Assembly: GCA_038093515.1 (NCBI GenBank)
Contig: JBBPSI010000225.1
Coordinates: 1-39,644, forward strand
Direction: 5' to 3'
DNA from: Butyriboletus loyo
Taxonomy: Eukaryota; Basidiomycota; Agaricomycetes; Boletales; Boletaceae
DNA length: 39,644 nt
The translations under genes and the position numbers were made by a program. Below are positions 21,209 to 32,250 of this stretch, piece after piece (positions within the stretch are counted from its first letter, which is position 1; every line of letters begins with the position of its first letter). The notes beneath the pieces are model-generated. The model was given only the letters and a program-made list of their open reading frames with translations, had not been told where the DNA came from and did not search any database.

Positions 21209-22946
21209 ATGCACCCGACGTGGACCCCATCCGGCGACGAAGACGAAGCGTACACGGAGGTACTGTCTACCCAACCCTATCATCTAGCGCTCACCACTCC
21301 ACATACCCAGACAAAACCTCGTCGTGCCAAACGCCGTAAAACCAACACCGGGAAAGCAGCCGCTGCCAAACACCGCGCCACCCGAGCATCAACGTCCCTC
21401 TCTGGGCTCCTCGACGCACTTCAACATGGCTTGTCCATTCGACTTCACACAGCACCAGCGTCAGATTCAGAGGCGGCGCGGCACGAGACCGCGAGCCAGG
21501 GCGAAAACGTGAACTTGTACGACGGGTTCGAGTCGACGATGGAGGGGTTGCTTCCAGAGTACCTCGAAGCGCGCCAAGTGCTGTGGGCTCAGGCCGCCGA
21601 GGTTACGCTTCCTGTACGTCTTATGTCTGCTTACGCCCGATATCATATCCCCACCGGGTCGCGTGATTGTCGGTGCTTATGTTCACGTATGTGTTTTGGG
21701 GGTGGTTTTTTTTTTCGATCCGTCAGGACGACGGCAAGAGTGTAGGTGACCTCGTCCGGCCGCTCTCCCGCTTTGAGATCGCGAGGATCGTGGCGTTGGC
21801 ACAACAACGCGCGGCGGGGCGTGTGACGTCTCCTTCTGAATGGCTCGTATTGCGAAAGTTGCAGTTGCAGCAGGTAGGCATTGCTGTGAATTGGAAGATG
21901 GGGTCGATCGATGCCATTCATGTTTTTGTTTTTGTTTTATTGGCAGGAGAGACGGAGAGCTGGTATAAGGGAGTCGCCTTCACCGGATATCGGTACGCCT
22001 ACGACGCTCACCCTGCTCGACGTTCCACCCTCTGTGCCCGTCCCGCATGCGGTGCTTGATGCGCTCCGAGGGATTCAAACCACCCGATACGAACACTCGT
22101 TTGCGGCTCGCGTCTACGGGCACACACCACCAAAGATACCCGGACTGATCGCGGTGGACTGGGAATCGCGTCCGCCATGGACACTACTCATGGATGACAT
22201 TCGCGCCCACTACGCGCTAGCACAGTCAGTCGACATGTGTGTGTGTACGCGTAATTGCCATGCTGATCCCATCGGTTTTCAAGTCCTGAGAGAGACCAAC
22301 CAGAAAGACCGCGTACCCCCATCACTTATGTCTCTCTCCAGCCACCTCATCTACGCCAGGTACATGACTTGTTAACACGGGTCTTTTGGGACGGCATTAA
22401 TGGTCGGCATGCTTTGCTACTGTTTTTGCGCTATCGCTGATTGCATTCGGGACGCTAGTAAGCGACGCCTTGCACTATTCCCCGGAGCGATGTACGGTGA
22501 TCGCCATGTATGGCCACCTCGTCGTCGGTGCTGCGTTCCTTAGTTCGCCCCAGGAAACGTATATCACGTACCTGGCTGTCAGAGCCAGTTGGGAGAATGC
22601 GCAAATTGCGACGTATGTTTTTTTCTGTTCTGTTCCGTTTGGCTGGTGCCGACAAGAAGACCCTTCTAGGACGATGTTGTACCATCTCATCGCGCTCCAT
22701 CCGCATCGGGACATTACGCTCCACGTTTCTGCTAATAATCCGGCGATGGTAGGTTGTTCATTGCCTGTTTGTTCCCTTTCGTCCGAATGTTCACACGGAT
22801 GATGATTTGCATGTTTTCACCTCCAGTTATTGTACAACCGATTCGGATTCAAGGCGGAAGAGTTCGTCGCAGGGTTCTACGAGGCCTATCTAGATACGCA
22901 CTCGAGGGCGTCCAAGAATGCGTTTCGGTTGCGCCTTCGTCGATGA
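21209..22946 (+). CDS. KAT14/CSRP2BP-like GNAT-fold protein
   Basis: KAT14 (CSRP2BP) is a GNAT-family subunit of the animal ATAC histone acetyltransferase complex. Exons: 21209-21613, 21727-21873, 21947-22224, 22284-22402, 22459-22612, 22670-22748, 22827-22946; 433 aa. The N-terminal half is a basic region (KPRRAKRRKTNTGK) and a helical region ending RKLQLQQERRRAGIRE. The GNAT part, about 300-433, matches KAT14 along its length: PITYVSLQPPHLRQVHDLLT, RVFWDGIN, YITYLAVRASWENAQIATTM, DITLHVSANNPAMLLYNRFG and the C-terminus AFRLRLRR. The acetyl-CoA loop, R-x-x-G-x-A in catalytic relatives, reads ENAQIA here: the Arg and the Gly are both replaced. Exon 4 was set by extending the frame upstream of PPHLRQVH to a donor/acceptor pair (22225-22283) with matching phase. 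It could be a structural or weakened acetyltransferase. Confidence 0.85.
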
Positions 22947-23377
22947 TCATGCACGATGCGCGTTGCGTGTATTGCGCCTGATCGACGGGCCTTGCATAAC
23001 GCAGATCCGGGACGGAGATTCGGTCTGCGAGGTACGTATGAAATGACCCATCGGAGATGTTTCGCTGGAGTTTTGCCATCTGGGGCTGCAGGTATGGTGA
23101 TGAGAACCGCGAACATCCGACATGTCCGCGCTCTTTGTCTAGATGGAGATGAGGCGGGGGGAGGGCTTGAGGCGACCTGCCTCGCGGGGTTTATGTTATA
23201 TTGATTGTACAATAGATTTACTTGTGGCAGTGCTGTGAATGTGGTAATGTTTTCCCACGATGTGTGCGAGGGTTGGACTGAGGATGAGGCAAGTACGAGG
23301 TTGATAGGCACTCATCCATATCCCCTCCCCCTGCTCTTTTATCCCTCTTCTTTCTTCACGAAAAGCTCACGAAAATA
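22947..23377. other. Intergenic region
   Basis: 431 bp between two plus-strand genes. Only short ORFs on both strands are seen. A pyrimidine-rich stretch (23320-23355) precedes the next ATG. Confidence 0.6.
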
Positions 23378-24969
23378 ATGCCTTTCCCGTTTACATTCAC
23401 CCTCAACGTTCCGGGCTTGTATAACCCTTTTTTGGCCAATCCCGGCCCAAGACTGGCTCAATCCCGGATCGAAAGCAGTTCTGTGCCTCATCGACTTCCT
23501 TCTTTTCCTCCCACCAGATTTCCTCCCGCAAATTTCCTCTCTCCCCCCGTACCACTTGCCCGCAAGAGAGGTTGGATACCGGCTGAGCCAGAGCCGAGCC
23601 ACGCCGCCACCTCCGCAACATCCACCAGAGGCTATCTTGATACCCCTGCAAAGTACAGGGACATGCCCCTCTGTGAGCCAGAAGAGGAGGTCGAAGAAAT
23701 GATCGCAGGTGCGTCTTCTTCTCCGTCTCGCATCCATATCCCCCGTCACATCCCCCGTGTATGTAATCTCACTCCACTTTCCACGTGGATCCCAGCCGAC
23801 CGCTACCGTTTTTGATGGAAAACGAACCATCTTTTTTTCTATTTCCTAAACAACTCTCTTTCAATTTCTGTCGTTCATGCTATTCACTTGCAACTTGCTC
23901 ATCGTTATCCATGTAGAATTACCTCCCGCAAAGCGGCGCCGCACCCTCGCTGGTTCGATTGTATCCACAGCGCTGAGCGCTGCCCTCATCGGCACCGCGG
24001 TTGGCCTCACCGTATATCGACTGTGCGTTCTCAACTTGATCCGAGTCCCTTCTTTGAGTCGCTCAATGATGCATTAGCTGGCGGGCCCGGGGTAGACAAC
24101 CTGACCAACTTCCTCCACCTCCCCCTTATCAACGCGGTGACTGGGTTCCTGACTCTCCCGAATCAGTGAGCTCTTCTCTGTCGTCATTGATTTCATCTCA
24201 CGTTGTGTGGCCTAAGCAGATCGACGCCACGTCGTCTCTCAAGACCCGCAAGCCCCGTCCGACCCCATCGTCTGTACGGCGCTCCGTTGGACGTCATCAC
24301 CGCAAGCCTCGTGCAAAACTGCAAACCATTACCCCTCCCCGCAGCGTATCGCCTGCATATACCTCCCCTCAATCAGAGTTCGACTATGTCCACGTTCGCC
24401 ACCACACGGACGACGTCGAGCCCGAGCCCGAGCCCGAGGATGACCAAATGGATTGGATGGGCGACCGTCTTACCCATCTCATCCAAGAAGGTCAAAAAGC
24501 CCTCGGTCGCGAAATCGTGGTCATGAGCGACGCCAAAGAGGACGAAGTCGACGATGGCTCTGACGCCTGGGTGGAGGAACGAGAGAACCAATTCGTTCCA
24601 TCGGCTGCCGGTCCATCCGTATCCCGTCGTGGCTCTGTCCGGTCACTCCGCCGGGCACACAAACCCCGTGACATTCCCCTCCCGCCTTCCTATTCTCCAT
24701 ACCCCTTGTCACCTCCCATCAGTGCGTCCCCACGAAAACGGCAGTTTGAGCCAGAGTTGGTCCACCACTCGCCTAGACGACCAATGCAGGGTGGACTCAC
24801 TGTACCGAGTTCACCCCCCCGCGTCCCCTGCGAAATGTCGGTCGAATCGGACGCGTTGGCGCCGATCGCGACGAGTTTCAGAGAGGACGAGAGCGCGTGG
24901 CAGAGTGCCGAGCTTCGGGAATCGATGGAGCGCGCTCGTGCAAGGTATTTGCAGAGACGGGTTCAATGA
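23378..24969 (+). CDS. Unrecognised single-pass membrane protein with disordered tail
   Basis: Function unknown. Exons 23378-23708, 23917-24022, 24078-24165, 24220-24969 give 424 aa. The N-terminal ~110 residues are Pro-rich. A single transmembrane segment at about 122-146 (AGSIVSTALSAALIGTAVGL) follows PAKRRRTL and precedes YRLWRARGR; small-xxx-small spacing could support helix packing. After the membrane comes QLPPPPYQRGDWV, then a long Ser/Pro/Arg-rich region with an acidic patch (EPEPEPEDDQMDWMGDRLTH) and a C-terminal helix ending RARYLQRRVQ. PPPPY could bind WW domains. Intron 1 (208 bp) is long for this window, so an extra small exon there is possible. Intron 3 (54 bp) is a stop-free multiple of three and could be retained. 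Confidence 0.75.
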
Positions 24970-26269
24970 GGCTTCGTTGGTGCTCGTCGAGACCCCTCTT
25001 TTACTTTCTGGTCAGCTTGATGTTGCTATTTTGCGCCATATTGGTGACTGTAATACTTTTCTACTTTTTTAAACCCGATGCTTTTATTGCGATTGCAATA
25101 CCAGTCATGCAATGTTACTTAGTACTACCTACATACTTACATACACAGCCAGACAGACATGATTTTGGCATGAAGTTACTTACGTCGTGCGTTGCCTTCC
25201 AATCGCTTGCGTTTTTCATTTTGTCTTTTCGTCTCGCGGAATATGTTTTATTAGGAACATTGAGGATGGGTGTACGATGTAGAATGATTCAGATAATAAT
25301 ACTTTTTTTTGGTACCGCAGGCTGCCGGAACCCAGCTTTCAAAGTTCGAGGTTGTGTATATGCAGGCAGGGCATCTGCGTCAAGGTTCAGCAAGGCCGTC
25401 TCTGATCGGGTAGTTTATCAGTACTGCCACATGTGAGTTTTGACCTCGTTACATACTCTGATTGCGTGCCGACAGTCTTTGGGGCATCACCGGGAATTAC
25501 GGGGTGCCATTCTGTGACTATTGGTCAACTTCGCGGGTAGGTCAAGCTCGTGGCCAGCGATAGTATGTAACGTTATCGTTTGAAGGAAATCAGGGCCTTG
25601 GCGGCCCTGGCCTCCATGCCAGGGTAGAAACTCATGCCAGGGTTGCTTCGGCCCACTCTGAGGTGAAGCCCGCCGTGGCCTGCCGGGCCGGGCTGGAATA
25701 ACCTGCCCAAACTGTGTGATATGGGGGAAACAAGCTTACGGGTGATCTAACGGGCGTCCGATAAGCTCAGAGTGGGGGGAGATGGAACGACCGAACAAAC
25801 GTGGACATGGTAGACACGGGTCGACTACTAGTAGCATCCCACGGTCCCCCAGGATGGCTATGTCGGATAGAAGTCAGAGATGGGGTAAGTAGTTTGCGAA
25901 TCGCGCTATAGCAGATGCGTATCATCGTGATGCTACTAGTAGCAGCGTCGAAGCAAGATTCGACACGAAACGCGATGGATGGCGTAAAAAAAAAAATTTT
26001 AAAAAAAGTTAAAAAAGCGATGGGAGGCTGCGATTTGCGATTCTTCGGCGGCTCGAGCTGGATCGAACTGAGAACGAGTCGACGGAAGCTACTAGATTCC
26101 ACATGGTTCGGTCCTGGTTCTGGGATTCGTTTCGAACCGAAATCCAGAATGCAGGTTGGCGAGAGTCGGAGAAGTTCTCCCAGCGTCCATCACTTACCAC
26201 AGCTGTCTAGCCGTAGCGCCGGCGCATCGAGCGCTTGAAATGTTACCACGCATGTTGATCGGGGGCTCT
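24970..26269. other. Intergenic region, AT-rich, no gene called
   Basis: 1.3 kb. A 179-aa plus ORF (24897-25436) starts inside the preceding CDS in another frame, is hydrophobic and low-complexity, and is probably 3' untranslated sequence. ATGCCAGGGT occurs twice, about 15 bp apart, near 25616 and 25635, in a GC-rich palindromic stretch. An inverted repeat lies at 25825-25942 and an A-rich run at 25986-26020. Confidence 0.55.
25825..25942. repeat. Inverted repeat, 14-bp arms CTACTAGTAGCATC
   Basis: CTACTAGTAGCATC at 25825-25838 and its exact reverse complement GATGCTACTAGTAG at 25929-25942, separated by 90 bp. Each arm itself contains the palindrome CTACTAGTAG. It may be the ends of a small non-autonomous element or a chance hairpin. 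Confidence 0.55.
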
Positions 26270-26528
26270 TTGCAGCCTGTTTGCGTTTCAAAGGCGTCGT
26301 GTCAAAATCCAAAAAAAAAAGAAGAAAAGAAGAAAGAAGAAAAAAACGTATCCTACGCCTTTGATACCTCCAGATTCGGTGACACTCATTTCCGGTCCTT
26401 GTTTCATATTGGCAGGTTGGTAAATAAACGTGATCAGATGGACAAGTGATATCGGGCGATCCTCTGGGTGCTCGATAAAAGGTAGGATTATCAACGCCTA
26501 GTAGCGGGACGCCCCCCCAACAGGTCGA

Positions 26529-27055
26529 ATGAACAGACTGTCCTTGCGTCATCTGGATTTTTCCGCTGAGGCGGTTGCTCGTGGTTATTCCTATTCCTTC
26601 GGAAATGTTTCCTCTCTCTCGCTGAGCAAACACGTCGGTTCGTCCGAACTGTTGCCTCAATTATCCGCCCACACCTTAGACAGGCCGATTACGATGGATC
26701 GGAGGCGTGGGACCACGCAAGGTCGTGCAAAGTACTAAAAAAGTGTGCCAACGCTACATTTGAATGTTGCGCATACAGCCCATGTCGGAGATCCCCCAGG
26801 TCTGTCGCTAGGAGACATTGTGTATTACACATCGGATTCTCACCGACCACATGCAGGGAAAAAAGCAGTCTTTAGGGTCGAGTTTTGTGCGCAACGAGTC
26901 TCTGTTTCAGCACCAATGGACGTATCGGGCCGGGGGAGCGGCGGGCACTGCCACTTGCGATGTGATTTGCCCGAGGTAGACTTCAAGACGCGTATGTACT
27001 TCAGTCCGCTTCTCTCGGCGTACGGGATAAGGACGTCCCGGCGGCGTTGACCACA
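26529..27055 (+). pseudogene. Relic of the C2H2 zinc-finger gene
   Basis: Sequence parallels 30130-30960 of the distal copy. It keeps SLSLSKHVGSSELLPQL (against SLSPSEHVGSSRLLPQL), a degenerate LHLNVAHTAHVGD stretch, an old intron with CCAGGTCTGTCG and ATGCAG ends, and a DVPAALTTYNKDF piece. Stops interrupt the frame, the middle of exon 2 is deleted and the zinc-finger exon is absent. Confidence 0.65.
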
Positions 27056-27778
27056 TACAACAAAGACTTTCACAGGGGGACCGAGTTTCATGGACCGATA
27101 CGCGGGTCACGTCTATCCGGGCTTTCGTTACTTGGCAATGTTGAACCATCATTAAATATTCCTAGTAGAACGCCGGGCCGGACGAAACTTACACCGGGTT
27201 GTACATGAGATAGTCGTGCGGACCGCCTTGAAGCTGCGGAGATGGATATCCCTTGTTCACGGGGGGGAAGACAAATGTATCAGAGCACTATGCCTCTCGA
27301 GCAATCACCAAAGTGCTTGCGGCCGTAGCGAAACGAGGCATACGTCACGGTCCTTCAACAACCGCCAGGGCTGTCGGGACCGAAAGCAGCGATCAGTGGT
27401 CGGCGATCTCATAAAATGGCTCGGCAACCAGTATCATGTGACGCTCAAGATATCGATTAGTCGTAAAGTTGATTACATTACAAAGAGTCGTGCAACAGAG
27501 TTGGGTACCAGGGTCAAGCCAACGATGCGTTCTCCAACCTACCTGGTGAAAAGCTTGGTTAGATGACTCCAGACAGCAGGGAACGCCATCTCAATAATCA
27601 TCAGGTGTTGTGCAAAATGAATGAAAATTCGCCAGAGAAAAAAGACAAACAAATTGCAGGAATAATGGTAGGGACCCATCTTGTGACAACGGATGTGCTA
27701 TTCATGGCTTGCCATTTCTTCTTCCAAAGGCTATGCCTCTTCCGATGCGTCAACGCCAAACCATACTAGTGAATTGCT

Positions 27779-28238
27779 TTAAAACATGCTGCCTTCTGGT
27801 GGTTGGGGTAACTTTCTGTTATTGAAGGATCCCATCTCCCTAGCACGAGAACATCAGGGACTAGAAATGACATCCGGGAGAATGTTGCACCTCCTTATAC
27901 CAACCAAGATGGTCTCTATGCTACTGTCCTTCCCCCACTGGCTGAGGACGCTGAGTTTGGTGGGATCAACCCCGCCGTCTGTCTGATGGACGAAAGATTA
28001 ACACGGGATAGGAACTGCACGATGGGTGGTTCCTCCGGGTACGGGTCGTCACAGTGAATCCTGAGGCTGTAAATGCGGTTCTTGTGAAGTCTGCAGCGCG
28101 AGATCAGTTTGTGATGTCGCGGATTGGGGATACCTTTGGGCAGGGACTTACATGGCCAGGGCCAATGATGGTTCCATTCCAATTGCTCGTCGTGATGTCT
28201 TCGCTATCCTCCAGGCCATACGAACAGGAGTCATCGCC
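27779..28238 (-). pseudogene. MMS2 pseudogene, 5'-truncated and frameshifted
   Basis: It mirrors the intact MMS2 at 32251-32834. Exon 4 and its acceptor are intact (ends PQPPEGSMF then TAA at 27781-27779). Exon 3 carries a 4-bp deletion near 27996 and a 2-bp deletion near 28087 at the exon start, so the reading frame is lost between them. Homology stops at 28238 inside exon 2, so exon 1, the N-terminal half of exon 2 and the promoter are missing. Confidence 0.92.
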
Positions 28239-28253
28239 AGTATTACCTTCTGT

Positions 28254-28313
28254 AGCGTGAGATCAGTTTGTGATGTCGCGGATCGGGCATGGCCGGGGTC
28301 AGTGATGGTTCCA
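28254..28313 (+). repeat. Local re-duplication of MMS2 pseudogene fragment
   Basis: GAGATCAGTTTGTGATGTCG and following bases repeat 28099-28178 with an internal gap of about two dozen bases, ending in GTGATGGTTCCAT. This is a third, very short piece of the MMS2 exon 2/intron 2 boundary immediately beyond the breakpoint of the proximal duplication. Confidence 0.8.
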
Positions 28314-28316
28314 TCG

Positions 28317-29799
28317 ATTGTGTAGTCGTATCGTCATTCAAGAAATGGCCAAGGGCATTGCATTTGATATATATGGTACGTACCCACACAGCAAAATCAC
28401 ACTGGCTCACCATTCACTTGTCAAAGGAGTGGTTTGGTGGTCGAATGTGGCCGTTCCAGAGTGAAACGGGAGAGAGCCTGGGCACATGTACAGAACGAGG
28501 AATCGTCAGAGAAACTCGCAAACAAAAAGGCAGGCATTGAACGACGTATGGTATATATCATCCAAGTTACTCTTGTGTAAAATCGGCTAGCTACGTGTGA
28601 AATCATCTTTGGGCTTCACTCGATTCGTGACGGCAATCGACGTCGGACTGGGGTCACTTTGCGGCCGTGTACACAAAGGGGGCGAGTGGCAGCACGTGTA
28701 GCAGCCTGGTCTATGTAATCAGATTTACGCAACAGGCTGTTCCAGTGTAAAGTCTGCCCTAAACCTCATGGCGTGTGAAACCTGCCAACTTGCCGTGTTC
28801 TTCCCCACGAGAGTCCTTGAAATCACGAGACGCTTGGACGACCTCGAGCGACTTGTGCGAGGCATTCATATGGCTCGCTTTGACAAACAGGGGTTTCAGA
28901 CCGAGCGTAGCGACAACAACGAGGGAAACTTGAGGGGGGAGGGAGATCCGAAGTCACAGGGACCACAGCGGGGTGCAAGAACTGGAGTCAGGTCAAGTTG
29001 GGCGGTTAGTTGCCGATCATTCAACCCTGATCGAGTAGATCGTGCGTGTATATGGGAGTGTAATGACGCCGCACCGAGGAATCGGTACCATAACCTTTAT
29101 TGCGGCGAAACAACTTGCTCGGATACGTCCAGCCTATCACGAATTCACCTGAGGTCTGTTGCTTCGTGGAATGGAAGTCGGTGGAGTGATTGCCGACAGA
29201 GGTATCCACTCCATATGTAGGTGGACAGCGCCCGACAAACTCGGAGTGGAATCAACGAGGACGTGTCGCAACCTTCTTGGATAAACAAGGCAAGGCTGGC
29301 CGGCGGGGACCAGTCGCGACTAATTCTGACACCTGACCTCCACAGGCTGACAGTCCGTGGAGGCAGAGAGGGCCTGGCCCTGGAGTGGGTCGTAACTTGA
29401 TATTGATTCTATAGTAGTAATATCGGCTAGCTGCCAATCGCTAATTGAATGGTATGAGCTCCGTGCTTGCTCCGGAGGAATCGGCGGAGAAGCAGAGTTC
29501 GCGCAAAAAGTGACAGCCTGCTACGATTTCGAAGAATAGATCTCCCGTTGGTGCACTCATGATAAAGCACGTCGACAACATCAAAGTGCGGCCATGACCC
29601 AAACAAATCAATGCATAGTTCCAAACCAAGAACTCTAGGCGAGTTTGACGCAGGTCCGATGTGGAATCGAAACCAACTCCGATCTTGAGTTCGGAAATCT
29701 AGGCCCCCTTTTTCTTTCCACCCCCGAAATCACATCACGCGTGTTTCTGAGACTTGACCAAGGAAGGCTAAAGACCCTTCCGAGCATCACTATCTTTAT
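28317..29799. other. Spacer between the duplicated blocks, no gene called
   Basis: About 1.5 kb not shared between copies. The longest ORF (28768-29220, plus, 150 aa) begins with a short heptad-like helix (LEITRRLDDLERLVRGIHMA) but has no domain I recognise and no supporting introns. Other ORFs are short and antisense to each other. Confidence 0.5.
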
Positions 29800-29932
29800 T
29801 TGCAGCCTGTTTACGTTTCAAGATCGTATTGAATACTACATCCATTCTGCATCCCGAGTTTTAGTGGCACTCTCATTACCCGTCTTCCACAGCTCGACTC
29901 GCGGAAATGAACACTGCGAGTATTTGGTTTTG

Positions 29933-31411
29933 ATGCCAGTGGACAATGACATTTTAATGTTGGATGGTTCTCTGGGCGACGATGAATATTGCGGAGCAGC
30001 CGTTCGACATGCCTGGAGATCATGTTCCAGAGAAGATAACTTGGAGCCATTAAAAGGTAGGATGCCATCCAACGCACTGCAGAACCCCCAACAGATGCCG
30101 ACTCTCTTTTCCAACGAGCAGAATGTCCTGGACTCTCATCGGAATCCCCCCGCTCAGGCGGTCGCTCATAGACATCCTCGGTGAGTCCTAGCCGGGAGTC
30201 TCATTTATTTTTTACAATGGCTACCGTTGCAGGCTTTGTGCACTTGATCGGCAAACGGACCCACCACAAGTAGCCCCAACGAATCAGACCGATGCACAGT
30301 TCTTTGGCCCTGTACCTCCGCATATCGTACAGGAGCTTTCCCCCGGGGTGCTGCGTTTCGGGAAACCTTACCCCCAGCACCTACCAGTCGCCGAAGAGGC
30401 AACACTTACTCGATTTGGGAAGACGCTCAGTCCCCATTCGACCCACACTATAGCACTGCCCGAAAGTCCGTCCTTCAGAAAGCCTCCCTCTCTCTCGCCG
30501 AGCGAACACGTCGGCTCGTCCCGACTCCTACCTCAATTACCCCCCCACTTACATCCAGGACCATCTTCCCTCGGTCCAGACAATACGAAACAGGCCGATC
30601 ACTTCGAATATCGATGGATCAACGATATTGAACCATGCAGCGGAGTCGTGGAGGGCGCTGAGAGTGTGCCGACGCCGCGTTTGAATGTTACGCATGTCGG
30701 GGACGACAAGAACCACCAGGTCTGTCGTTGGAGACATTATATATCGCACACCGGATTCTTACCAATCACATACAGGAAAAAGTAATCTCCCCAACTCATG
30801 AATCGAGTTTGTTTCGCGACGAATCACTGCTGAACCATCAGAGGACGTGTCCGACCGAGAGAGAAGTTGCAATTGCCGCTTGCGAGGTAAGAGGGTAGTC
30901 CCGTTTGCCCGAGGTAGATTTCACGAAGCCTGTGGAACAAGGACGCTCCTCCAGCGTTGATCAGAGAGAATCTGAATGAATACAATCAAGATTGGTCACC
31001 ATTGGTATGTTGCTATTTCCTCCGCAGAGTCCCTGTCTCAACACACCATCCCGAAAGGATATGATAGCGTTCAATGGCATCCTGGTCGACGAGAAAGAGG
31101 TCATATGTCAGTGGGCTGACTACGGGACGTCCTGCAACGACCCGGTAAAGAGGAAGGACCTCATGGCCCATCTACAGATTAGGCACGGCATCACGTTCGA
31201 TTCGCGGCTGTGTACATGTCTCTGGCATGAATGTCCTAGTCAGCCAATGAAGCAGTCGAGTCTGGGAAGACACATGAAGGAGCGACACGTCCCCGTAAAG
31301 TGGGCCTGCCCGACCTGTGAGAAGACGTTCACAAGGAGAACAAACTTGACATACCATTTCCAAGTATGCACAGGTCATGTACAACCTCTCGTTGCTTACA
31401 CTAGTAAATAA
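29933..31411 (+). CDS. C2H2-type zinc-finger protein, probable transcription factor
   Basis: Proposed exons 29933-30180, 30233-30719, 30776-30886, 30942-31004, 31058-31411; 420 aa. All junctions agree in phase, with introns of 52-56 bp. The final intron uses AAG at 31057 with CTCAAC upstream as branch site. The N-terminal part is acidic then Pro/Ser-rich (SLSPSEHVGSSRLLPQLPPH). The last exon holds three fingers: a divergent first one starting CQWADYGTSC and ending HLQIRH, a second CLWHEC-x12-H-x4-H, and a third CPTC-x12-H-x3-C (C2HC). DNA binding is inferred from the fingers. The start is uncertain because the frame is open to 29645. The gene converges on MMS2, and its duplicate at 26.5-27.1 kb has lost the finger exon. 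Confidence 0.6.
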
Positions 31412-32250
31412 TATTTTTAGTGGAATGTTAAACCAGACAACCCTACATCGAGTCGCACGTCGGATAGTCGTGCGGTACCGTCAAGCTGAGCCAGCCATTC
31501 GTTTCTCACGATGGGTGAAAGCGATTTGAAAGCGACCGGTGAACTTCTGAAGTGTGTCAATAAATGGGCTCGCGATTGAGAAGAATGATGCGTGACGTAT
31601 CCGCAGAGTCACAGGTATTTCGGGCCAGGGAGAAGCAGGGGAGAAGTTACAAGACGAGATGGGATGATGGAATGGCGCAACAAGCGACGGCTGGTTGTCA
31701 ATACAGTGGATTAGCTTCGATCATGTTTTATATTCGTTGACGAATGTACCAGAGTATCATTATTGTGGAGCGATCACTAAGTTCATAGAGGCTAACAAAA
31801 CAAGGCATACCTCGCGTTCCTTCAAAAACTCCCGGGACGGAAAGCAGCGATCAGTGGTCGGGGCTCTTATAAAATGGCCCGACAATTTTGTCATGTGGTG
31901 CCAAAGTTAACGGGGATACACCGACTAGTCGCTAACCTGATCACATCATAAAGGGTCATGCAACAGAGTTGGGCGCCAAGAGTCAAGCCAACGATGCGTT
32001 CTCCAACCCACCTGATAACCCCTGCAAAGGATGGTTAGGTGACTCCAGACTCAGGGAACGCCATCCCAATAATCATCAGGTGTTGTGCAAAATGAATGAA
32101 AATTCGCTAGAGAAAAGACAAACAAATTGCAGGAACAATGGTAGGGACCCATCTTGTGACAACGGATGTACTATTCATGGCTTGCCATTTCTTCTTCCAA
32201 AGGCTATGCCTCTTCCGATGCGTCAACGTCAGGCGATACTAGTGAATCGC
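31412..32250. other. Convergent intergenic region inside the distal duplication
   Basis: Lies between the zinc-finger stop and the MMS2 stop. Its right part (31745-32250) is well conserved with 27270-27778 although no ORF is preserved in both copies, so the similarity reflects shared ancestry rather than coding constraint. Confidence 0.6.

Larger units (their letters stand above)
26270..28238 (+). repeat. Segmental duplication, proximal (decayed) copy
   Basis: Direct-orientation copy of 29800-32723. Matches begin with GCAGCCTGTTT(G/A)CGTTTCAA (26275 and 29802) and run, with gaps, to ACGAACAGGAG(T/C)CATCGCC (28220 and 32698). The best block is 27330-28238 against 31800-32723. This copy lacks about 290 bp corresponding to 30190-30475 and the zinc-finger exon (31058-31411), so it is about 1 kb shorter. 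Confidence 0.9.

Noticed and set aside
24897..25436. 179-aa hydrophobic plus ORF
   Set aside because: It begins inside another CDS in a different frame and runs into AT-rich 3' sequence where Phe, Leu and Ile codons are expected by chance.
28768..29220. 150-aa plus ORF in the spacer between duplicated blocks
   Set aside because: One short heptad-like helix only; no domain, no introns, not present in either duplicate.
31005..31030. 23-bp intron ending CCGCAG before the zinc-finger exon
   Set aside because: Too short to splice; a 53-bp intron ending at 31057 with a CTCAAC branch site keeps the frame.
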